Positions 37,541 through 47,371 of a stretch of 64,000 bases of DNA are shown here, in pieces. The notes under the pieces are model-generated. The model made no database searches. It saw only the letters and a program-made list of their open reading frames with translations, and was not told the DNA's origin. Source of the DNA: Otis tarda (lineage: Eukaryota > Chordata > Aves > Otidiformes > Otididae); assembly GCA_026413225.1 (NCBI GenBank), contig CM048557.1, forward strand, positions 66,206,987 to 66,270,986. Reading direction: 5' to 3'. Both the position numbers and the translations under genes were made by a program. The stretch's first letter is position 1; each line of letters opens with the position of its first letter.

Positions 37541-40500
37541 CTCCTGCTGAGGAGGGTAGTTTCTTCTCAAGGTCATATTTCCTCACTGGTGCACTGCTGC
37601 CTGGTTTTGGACCCTTGCATTTTTAATCCCCTGAAGTTATCTGTTTAGTCACAGGCGCGCTGGGCCAGCCTTGTTTTATAGCCCCAGTTTGCAGAAATCC
37701 AAGCTGCTGTCTGTGCTGGAGGCCAAGCCCGGGAGAGCTGGTGGGATGTACGGGGAGATGAGCCCACAGCAAATGCACCCACTTTCTGAGAGGGTGAACG
37801 CACCAGCTGTGTGTTGGGGCCAGCTGGTGGCCAGTGCTTGCTGTGTGTGGTCCACATGGCACTGGGAACCTTACGGTGTAAGTTTTAAGAGCCAGGGTTA
37901 ACCATGGTCCCTCTACTCCCTGAACGGCAGTTACTGGGAGGAGACTTTTTGTGTGGTGGTGCGGTGGGCAAGACATGGTGTCTATTCAGGAGTGCTGAGA
38001 GGCAGCCTTGGAAATTGACTCTTGTCCTCTGATCTGTTTCATGGCTGGGGCAAAATGTTTGCAAGAGGGTTATTGGGGAGAAAAAGAAAAAAAAAAAAGG
38101 TCTAACACCCCACATTTTTTTCATTGATGTGTATTCCAGGTGCTGAAAGATTTTGGAAAAGTGGGGCAACCCCTCCTCAGCTACTTCACGTGCATGTTGA
38201 GGTGTTAGAAATAAGCCTCTGAGTGGGTTACTGTGTCCCACGGGCTGTGGAAAGCTCAGCATGCTGAGCCTCTCCAGGACCCTGCACTTGACCTGCTCTG
38301 ACCTGGCCCACCAGTTCCTCCCCGTTAACAAGCCGTGCGGACACAGTTATTGTAAACAGATGATTATCTTGAACTTGAAGATGCCTCTAGCTAGCAAAGA
38401 ACGAAAGGGAACGCTTGGGTGCCAAATCAGTTGTTTCAGGGCCTGAGTGCTGATAGCACGGTGTGCTCCCTAACGAGGAGACGGGCTCTCCAATAACTTA
38501 ATAGAATCTTGCTGCGGGCTCTGATTTACCGCTGACAAGTTAAACCGGCACCAGATCGATGCTGTGCTCTGTTGCAGTAAGTAGGCTTGATTTTCAGTAT
38601 TGAGTAAGAATTTATTTCAGATTAAGGGCAGATTTTTAAAGGATAGAGAGCACTGGTCTTTCAAGTAAAGAGCAGATTAAGTCCATGAATGGCTGCTGGC
38701 CCCACGGGTCCAGATCTTGGCTCCTGCAAAGTCTGGCTTGGGGGCCCAGTGAGAGCAGGGGTATGTCTCTTCCCTGGGAGCTGGATGGTGGCAGAGATGT
38801 CAGCGGTACCCTTGATAGGAGCAATTTCACTTTGAACCACCTTGTTTTGTAAGTTTTGTAAGCGGTCTGAGGACCTGAAGAGACTAGTCGTGAAAATAAC
38901 TCCCATTTCTACCAGGTAAAGCCGGTTTGCATTGGGCTTGGCCCTGGAGATGTTGCTGTGGTGGTGTTTGTGCTTCCCCAGCCCGTGATGGGGCCGTGTG
39001 TGGGGAGGGCGAGGTGTGGAAGTATCCCTGAAAAAGGTTCATTGTGCATGGTTCCCCTTCAGGTAACCGTGAAACCACAGTACTAAAACAATATCATCCT
39101 AAAGAAATGCAAAGCTCATCTCTCTAGGAAGACCCCATTTCACTTTTACTAACCATTTTCTGGTGCATATGCCCTCAGCTTTACATGTATGTCAAGAACA
39201 GCATCCGTGTCCGTCTTCTTACGTTGGAAAACCGTCCCCAGTCGTGAGGCGATGGCTGGGTCCTGCCGCCACTCGTCACACCGAGCACAATCCCACAGGA
39301 CAGTCTAGGGACTTGAGGAACTGACCCAGAGAGAGTATCAGAAACCAGACTAATTATGGTGAACACACAGCTTCGACATCTTCATTGTGTCACAACTGTT
39401 TAATCCTTCTCTAATCCCCTAATGCCGCTCAGGAGACTTTTCTTGTGTTATCTTCATTGTCTTGCTAATAAGATGTTGCACGTAACAGAGATTTACACTG
39501 AAAGGTATTAGAAAGGATTATATGAAGATTAGACAAGAAGTACTCACAAAAGGTTGGAGATTTCTTAGTACCAACATTTTAAATTTTATACCGCAAGGAT
39601 TTTACTTCTTTTTCAAAGAATTTGTAGAGAATTTCTACTAGAAAATTCAAAAAGTTGCTACTGTTCAAAAGAATTCTCTTGAACTTTAGCACTGGTTATT
39701 TTTCAGACTAGTAGTAGCTGAATTTGTCATCATCTTTTTTGTTGGTGGTGGTTTTTTGGTGGGTTTTTTTTTCTTTTTTTAATATGGACCCAAATTCTAG
39801 GGGGAAAAATGAGAGGGAATTAAACTCGTGGGATCTCTGTTCTGCTGGAAGAGTATGGTATCCATGAGCATCCTCCCTGTTATCCCTGTTGATGAGTGCA
39901 GGTGCGAAGCCCTGAGGCTCTGCTGGAGGAGTCTTCACGAGGCTTCACATCTGCCTCGGGAATCTTCTAAAATCCGCTGTCTGATGCTAGTGACTGTGCT
40001 ATTTTGACTTTGAGAGATCTAAATTTTTTCACAAAGAAGGCACAGAAGCCCTAGTAATAAACGGTGCTTGCTGGCAACAGGCTTGCTTTTCTTTCTGACA
40101 TTTTGTGCCTGTCCTTAGCAGTGGGGTCCTGAGTTGCCTGTGGTACCCAGGTTGGAAAACACCACTTGCAATGAGTTGGATGCAGTGATGGGATGCTTAT
40201 TTGGGAATTCTGCAGAGCATCCTACTTCTGACACTCATTCTGAGCTCACGGTGTGTTTCCTTCACCCTAGTTTTTATTATTAGCTCAGCTAATAATAGCT
40301 AGTTTTTATTGTTAGCACCTTTTTATTATTAGCTCGGTGTTGCTTGATGAATACAGGTTAAGTGAGTGAATGGGTCAAGCTACATGAGATGCAAGGCCTT
40401 TACTTCCAGGAGGCCTTAAGTACCCAAATGTAGCCACATTGAAGGAACGGTATTCCTGAGCATGTTTAGCACCTTCTGGACGTGTGTTCTTCCTTGAGAG

Positions 40501-41641
40501 GTGAAATTATTTATCACAATCATTTTATGATAGCAAGTGAACTATTCTGTCCTCATGCTTTGAGGTGGTCACCTCCATCCTTGCCAGACAGCCTGGTCTG
40601 AAAACCCTCTTGCAAAGGGAATTTTCTGCCTAGCATAATCTCATTTAGTGGTTTACTGTTCTTCTTCTTAAACAGTTGACCTGCTGTCCCCCTGAACTTT
40701 CCATTAATGCAATTGAAGTCTCTTGCTCCTGGCTCTGTCAACAGAGATGTGCATAATTAGTCCCGGGAACCTTTTACACGCATGAAGATGACTTGCTGTC
40801 TCCCCTCTGTCTTCTTTAAGTTGTTTGACTCCAGTCCTTTCCATCTTCACACACAGACTGGGGGAAATTTTTTAGACCTCTGCTCGCTTTAGTCCTTTTT
40901 CAGATCTTTTCTGAAGCTTCAGATCTGGCTTCAAAAGCTCCATGAATTCTGCACCCAGCCTTTAAAATGAGAGGGGCTGTGAAATGTAATGCAGCACCAC
41001 TAACATGGCAACAAACGTTACCTCATGCTGTAATTTATCCTAAAAATTGCTTGCGTTTCTTCATCCAAGGAACTTTGTGGAGCCATCTGGGGTGGCAGGG
41101 GTTGCAGCGTTGGATGGTGCAAGCTCCTACTCCCACCGCAGAGCCTGCCTAGGCAGGAGCACGCTGGTGGCTGCGTTTTGGGACGAGCCAGCCCTGGGTT
41201 TCTGTTCTGATAACGGTACTGAAAAAAGCCCTAAACCATCTAATTAACTGCCGGCTACCCAAAGGACAGCAAATATGAGAAGTAATTTACTGTCTCACTG
41301 GCGTGCTCTGCGGTCACGATGACAAACACAAACTGGAAGTCCTCTCAACTCAAATGCTCTCTTGTGGTAAAGAAGAGGCACTTCATAACTGCAGAACCAG
41401 AAAGGAGAGACAGCTTATTTCACTCGTGGCAGCTTTGTTCAGAAAATACTGGGAAGGCAAATAATTATCTGACATGCAATTACATCTAAGCACTTTCCCT
41501 CAGGGAAAAAAACCACCAATATTATAAGTGTTGGGCATCTGATTTTATTAGTCTGTATGGAAAGTTTGTATGGGATATTTGCAATTGATACCAGATTTGT
41601 TCCTTGTTGACTAGACTGTGTGTAGGTTGTCTACTTAGAAT
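37541..41641. other. Non-coding stretch
   Basis: No supported exon. It holds an A-rich run near 38086-38098, a T/G-rich low-complexity tract (39735-39781) and a small palindrome with satellite direct repeats (40269-40332). The 37,720-38,340 segment has opposing open frames of up to 148 codons without motifs. Confidence 0.5.
40269..40332. repeat. Perfect 23-bp palindrome within three short direct repeats
   Basis: TATTATTAGCT (40275-40285), one spacer C, then its exact reverse complement (40287-40297). The unit TTTTTATTATTAGCT recurs imperfectly at about 40302-40315 (ATTGTTAGC) and again at 40319-40332, so a ~16-base direct repeat is superimposed on the inverted repeat. It could form a cruciform or hairpin. 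No gene context. Confidence 0.8.
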
Positions 41642-41871
41642 TATAGAATCACAGAATGGTTTGGGTTGGAAGGGACCTTCAAGGGTCATCTAGTCCAACC
41701 CCTCTGCAAGGAGCAGGGACATCTCCAAACAGATCAGGTTGCTCAGAGCCTCATCCAACCTGGCCTTGAATGTTTCCAGGGATGGGGCATCCACTACCTC
41801 TCCGGGCAACCTGGGCCAGTGTTCCACCACCCTCAGTGTAAAAAATTTTTTCCTAATATCTAATCTAAATT
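41642..41871 (-). mobile_element. CR1 LINE fragment, antisense, 3' end
   Basis: Antisense CR1 of about 230 bases with the octamer tail at 41642-41658 and the 3' untranslated region and very end of ORF2. It leaves CR1 at about 41871, inside the segment antisense to GGTAGATTTAGATTAGATATTAGG. 5'-truncated relic. Confidence 0.93.
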
Positions 41872-43636
41872 TATATTTTAAAATATTTGTGCTGTGTTTT
41901 GGTGCCAGGGAGTTTTGGAGTGGCCAGGCTGAGGTAGGAACCTTTCTCGCAATCTCAAACTTGGAAAGAGTTTGAAATTCAAGTGACATTTGATGGGGGA
42001 TGCCTAGACCCTCCAATGTTTTGGAAGCTCATGGCGTTACCTTGTAACCTTACCGTTTTGCCAGCACTGCTTGTCAAATGAGCAGATCCTTCCACCTCAA
42101 GCAGGTGGGCTGTACTGTAGGGAGCCTGCTGAGCTCTGGTTTCTCAACCAAGGTCTGTGCATGCTACAGATGAGACTTCTGTGTGCTCCTCATGAGGTTT
42201 TTGCTCTTTGCCGTGCCTGGCTGTCGGTAAAGCCCATAAGCTGAAATTTGTGATGGGATACTGAGCACATCTTGTCTTGCTGGTTCAGGATTAGTACAGC
42301 AGGATCCGTTTGACCTGGCAGAGGCTCTGCAGCTGGTAACCCTCTATGCACTGTGCACCTGAAATACAGTTCCTCTTGAATCCTTTTTGGGTTTTGCTTG
42401 CGCAGCTTTTTTTTTTATTCTTCTAATTCTTCTGTAAATATGAATGAGTTTCTAATATTGGAGGTAATTTTTAATATTTTTGTCAATCTGAAATCCATGT
42501 CTTGTTTCTTATAATGTCAAAATATTGCAGATGCATCTAAGCTGATATATATGCTGTTCCCATGAAACGCTGAATGACTTTTATTAAAATTGGAGAACAG
42601 CTCTCCATGCCAATAAATCATATTTTTGCCTTATATCTTTAATTCCATTGGAAGATTTAATATTTCTTACTATATGATATTTTCATGCTGCAACAGAATG
42701 AAAACCCTAAGCAGCTGCATTGCCAGCTCTGGAGATGTCAGTGTGTATCTCATGATCATTGCAGGTGGGCAGTTTATGTTTCAAAAATCGCGTGAGTAAG
42801 GAAAATCTGAGGTTTATTTTAACTGAATTTTTAAAACCCTCTACTTCCCAGGGAAAGCTTGAAAACACTAGCAAATAAAAAGCTTAACAAAAGTGGTGCG
42901 ATAGAAGATGCGGATACGGGGAGAACCATCAGATACTTTGGGTTTGTTAGTAAGCAACATAACGTTGCGGTGATGTGTAGAGTCTGAGCTGCTTGGTAGC
43001 CTCAAAACTCTGAGGAGCTTTTCAGGTGCATGCAGGATCTGGCCTCTGGTAGCCAAGGTACAACTGACTGTGAGTGATCTGAGAGGTTTTGAACTGGTTT
43101 CACAGTGGTGTGGGAGCTGGCAGCAGTCGAGCTGTCGGCTGGTCAGCAGCAGCTTCTGGAGAGCTGGTGGGATGCAGTGAACTGGAAGAGCCTTTGCTTG
43201 TGGCAGAGGGGAGAAGCTCTCCTGTCCTGGATGACAGCTGAGTACCACTGCAAATCTTCCTATCACCGTCTTCGAGTGGATATTTAGCTAGTGGGAAGCC
43301 TAAAAATAGATCACATTGCATTTTTGTGTTAGAAGAACAGGGTGAGTATTAAAGAGTGAATTCCTGGGCCGATTTACTGAAAATAGCAACCCGTGTAACA
43401 TGAACTAGAGATCAGTGTGTATAGCCAGCCCCTATGGGAATTAAAATCCACTCAGGTTTAGTAGTATTTCTTGCAGTTATCAGGTGAGATGTTAGCAGGC
43501 AATGAGTATTCTGCCTCTTGGTATTTGCAGAATTCCAGGAAATCTGGATAAAGTTCAGTTTCTGCCTCAGAAAACAAAATGCGTGAGACCTTAGCGTGCC
43601 GTCAGTATGAATATGCTCAAATAGATCGTATGTGGT
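41872..43636. other. Non-coding stretch, AT-rich core
   Basis: No supported exon. The AT-rich core 42,400-42,700 keeps an irregular, non-repetitive texture reminiscent of conserved vertebrate non-coding elements, but nothing in the single sequence proves constraint. Confidence 0.45.
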
Positions 43637-43792
43637 TCTTAGAGGTGGTGGGTGCTCCATCCCTGGCAACATCCAAGGCTAGGCTGGATGGGGCTCTGAG
43701 CAACCTGATCTGGTTGGAGATGTCCCTGCTCCTTGCAGGGGGGTGGCCTTTAAAGGTCCCTTCCCACCCAAACCATTCTGTGATTCTGTAAT
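43637..43792 (+). mobile_element. CR1 LINE fragment, 3' end
   Basis: About 155 bases: the final ORF2 codons (GAGGTGGTGGGTGCTCCATC onward) and the 3' untranslated tail, ending in ATTCTGTGATTCTGTAA near 43792. A small internal loss is seen between the GGGGGG run and GGCCTTTAAAGG relative to other copies. Confidence 0.92.
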
Positions 43793-44747
43793 TTGTGAAG
43801 TTGTGGTGAAGGCAGTCTTCCTACCGCAAGCCAAGTGATGGCTGGGAGCGGCGGCTCCCAGATGGAAATGCCGTTGCAGAATCATTTGCTTTTTTCCAGC
43901 TCTATGACCAGACAATTTGGAGAAGACGGGCAGGAACTCGCTCCTGCTGACATGATGATTTTTTTGCCATCTATCAGTAAGGTGCTGGAGAACACGATGG
44001 CTTTAGACAAGTGAGTGAGACCCTCTGAGCATTATTTAAGTGCTTAGATTAAACCCTTAAATATTAAGCAACAACTCCGAATTGTTGCACCTGCAGACAG
44101 TACAGAGGGAGAAGAAAATGCATGTGCAGCCTTGTCTGCACCACGTGGCGTGTGAGCACAGGCTGCTGGGGCTGAAGGGCTGTGACCTGCCTGGTTGGTG
44201 GTAACAGGATGCTTACCAAGCACAGCTGATATTCTGGGTTGCTGAGCAGGGGTATGTAACTGTGTTTAAGCCAGTGAGAGTTAAGACAGAGTAAGGAATT
44301 TGAGGATTTGATTGTTCAAAATCCATGTGGCATGACTGGGCACAGCAGTGAGACATACTGGGTTGTTTTTTTTTTTTTTCTGTGAGCCTTGGAAGTTGTT
44401 TTGGATTGAGTTTGTGGTTTGAATCGAAGTAACATTTGCTGTATGCTTCTGGTTTTGCTGGAAGCAAAGTAAAAGTTTGCTATATGTAAAAATCCCCTTT
44501 GTAGGATACCTTTGTTTTGATCTTAGTTTGACTGTTTGTCTCTCCTGCGTCTTCCACCTAATTTGTATTCCAACAGGATAAAATGAACTTGATAATAGCC
44601 TTTTAGCTTGTCATCTTAAAACACATGCTCAGCTTGGAGGAGCTGATAAAATTCACGTTTATGAGAGTCTTCTAGCCTAGTGATTGGGAACGCAAAGACC
44701 TGTCGGCTGAAGGGGCGCACACAAAATGGATTTCGTATGGATCTTGT
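43793..44747. other. Non-coding stretch
   Basis: Nothing beyond a T14-type run near 44366-44379 and random short open frames. No exon, RNA gene or repeat could be supported. Confidence 0.5.
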
Positions 44748-44787
44748 GGTCTTGTAACTAGTGGTGGTCTTGTAACTAGTGGTGGTC
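44748..44787. repeat. 18-bp tandem duplication
   Basis: Two perfect copies of an 18-base unit (GGTCTTGTAACTAGTGGT) followed by the first four bases of a third. This looks like a recent small tandem duplication, 65 bases before a short CR1 tail. Confidence 0.9.
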
Positions 44788-44852
44788 AAAACAAACAGAG
44801 ACTGCAGTTTTGCATCTCAACACTGTTCCGAAATCGATTGGAGTCAATGAAC

Positions 44853-44929
44853 GCTGCTCCTTGCACGGGGGTTGGACTAGATGACCTTTAAAGGTCCCTT
44901 CCAACCCAAACCGTTCTATGATTCTATGA
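44853..44929 (+). mobile_element. CR1 LINE, very short 3' tail
   Basis: Only the last ~77 bases of CR1 (GCTCCTTGCACGGGGGTTGG to two ATTCTATG octamers). It shows how short a 5'-truncated CR1 insert can be while still carrying the whole 3' recognition region. Confidence 0.9.
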
Positions 44930-47029
44930 AAGTCCTTTTGTGTCTTTATCAGGCCTTCACACAAAGTGTTTCCCACTGGGAGCATCTGCCCTAACTAGGG
45001 TGTCTAAAAGCCAGATGACCAGGTCAGCACCCCACCATCAACAGTCAGTAGGAAGAAGTGGGTGCCGTTAGAGAGTGACTAATCTCAGTTTACAAGAGGC
45101 GAGGCAAGTTGTCTTCTAGAGTTGGCAGTTTCCCACCACTCACCTTGAAAAGATTTTGGTATAGCTGGTTCAGACTTTGGAGTGCGAAGTCAAGTGAGGT
45201 GAATCCCACTGTCAACATGGAAATTCGGTGTTTCATGTACTTGTGCAGCTGTTTTCCTTCAGCTGAGATGATTCTGTCTCCCTGGGACTGTAGCACCCTT
45301 GTCATCTTCTTTGGATCAGATATTCTGCCATTCCCTAATGGGTTTATATTAATATTGTAGTTTTGGTTATTAATTGTTTCCCATAGGGAAAAAAAAATCC
45401 CCCAAACTGAACCTGACATAGCTCAATATGCTCATTGATGAGGACTATAGACACCAGAACCAACTGGTGGTGCGACACGGTGCAGTGTCCTTCATGGGGA
45501 CCTTATCCTTTATCTCTTACCACAAGGTAGATCTCCAAATGATTTTACTCTCTCTTGCCAGTTTTGTCAGCAGAAGTTGAGTGCATCTGTGGCTGGAGCG
45601 CAGTTTGTTGTAAGCAAACATCCACCTGTTTGGGGCTGACACTTCAGATAAACCTGTGCTTACCTGGAGTTCAGCTGCAGCTTTCGGTGTGGGTTGCAGC
45701 GTCAGTGAAGAAGAGTAAGTAGCCTTTACTTCTGCAGTAGGTCCCTCAAAGATGTTGTGACCAGCTACTGCAGAGAGATGTTGTAAGCCAGGAGGACTGT
45801 GTACGTTTTGATGGCATCAGCCCCTCTCTGCTGTGAGCGTGGAGTACTCGTCAGGGGATGTGATTCAGCACTCTCTAATTCTGACTCCGCTTCCAGCGCT
45901 GGTTTGCTGTCTGGTTAGTGAGTCAGCAAATTCGCAGCTTCCCCGTGCTCTTGTCTGGTGTAATATTTACTGATCCAGGGGACCGGGACTGCTGCAGACA
46001 GCGTGCACCAGGATTGCGCAGGGAGACGGGCAGGAAGCAGTCTGGATGCAGTCTGGGAAGCAATCTGGGACTCCTGGCCGGGGATGAGGAAACTCTCCTG
46101 AGACATACCTCACTCAATGATTGATTACTTTGTACAATAAAACCAGTGCAAGGGAGTGGCTACTTATTCTGTCTCAAGAACTTTGGTTGGTGTCTTAGCA
46201 GTATTTACCTTAACCAGGAGGAGATGTGGAGGTTGCCAGCCTGCAGCCCAGGTTGCCATTTACCCTGTACGGTTACACACTGCATAATCTGCTCTGTTAG
46301 GATTCATACCGCGTGTTTCCTTGACAAATAGGGACACCCTGAGTGAAAATAATTGGATACGTAGATTGATTGTGTGGAGCACTGGATTGTATTGGGTTCT
46401 GTTAATTCTAGACTGCCAAGCTGGCACATCCCGTGGTGGCTCAATCAGAAAAGTTCTGAGCCAGGTGCTGGGTATGGCACAGCTTCTGCTCCCTGCAGAT
46501 AAAACTTTGAAGATGTTGTAGACTGAAAGCGCAGAACTTGAAACAAGCAATGATGTGTGAAGATCTGTTTTAAAAGCACCTGGAAACTAGTTTACTCTTG
46601 AATTTTGGGGAGAAAACCCAATACTTTCCCACTGTAGTGCCTTGGATAAACGTGAGGTGAGTGAGATGGCACAGGACGCACGTTTCGTGTTGACTTGAAA
46701 TCTGTGGAGTAACCATCATGCCATCCTGGTGAATTCCAGTTACGGAGGGGTTTGTGTCTGATGTAGCTCAGGAGAGAGGGACAGAGTTTGCTTCTCTGAC
46801 TTCTGTTCCATATTATTTTATTCTTTTCTTCAGCATGCTTCGAGTGGAAATGAGAGGGTACATAGGAAGGATCAGAGGACCTACATGAGTAGCATCTCAT
46901 ACAGAAGTGCAGTCAGCTATTCATAGAATGAGCAGAAACAGATGGCCAAAGTGCTTGCTTGTGTAGCCAGAGAAGCTCGTGCTTTTCAAGCTGCAATATT
47001 TGATGGGAGTTATATAAACACCGTTACTG
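44930..47029. other. Non-coding stretch upstream of the large CR1
   Basis: No supported exon. Opposing open frames around 45,100-45,420 and 45,915-46,124 show no motif. The sequence immediately before the CR1 (about 47,000-47,029) is the probable insertion site; no target-site duplication could be matched to the bases after 50417. Confidence 0.5.
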
Positions 47030-47371
47030 GTGTTTCATGTGGGGACCAGCGACACAGCTAGCAGCAGCCTAAGAAACATCAAAAGGGACTTCAGAGCCCT
47101 GGGTTCTACAGTCGAAGACTCTGGGGCTCAAGTGATATTCTCCTCCATCCTCCCGGTCGAAGGGCAGGGGCCTGAAAGGGCCAGGCGTATCTGGCAAGTC
47201 AACTCGTGGCTCAGGGAGTGGTGTTACAGCCAGGGCTTTGGGTATCTTGACCATGGGGCGTGCTTTGAGAAGCCTGGGCTGCTAGGGCAGGATGGCGTAC
47301 ACCTAAACGAGAAGGGGAAGAGTGTGCTTGGACGTAGGCTTGCCAGACTTGTCCGGAGGGCTTTAAACTAG
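47030..47371 (+). pseudogene. CR1 ORF1, C-terminal part with SGNH/GDSL esterase motifs
   Basis: About 113 residues remain of ORF1, whose full protein in CR1 elements combines an N-terminal zinc-finger/PHD-like region with an esterase domain. The remaining part shows the esterase block III region as HVGTSDT (the usual motif is GTND) and the C-terminal catalytic block as DGVHLNEKG, with Asp and His in the expected D-x-x-H spacing. Block I with the catalytic Ser is lost through 5' truncation. The frame ends with TAG at 47369-47371. The ORF2 frame is open across this point, so the two frames overlap. The apparent GTG start at 47030 is an artefact of truncation, not a real initiation site. Confidence 0.88.
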
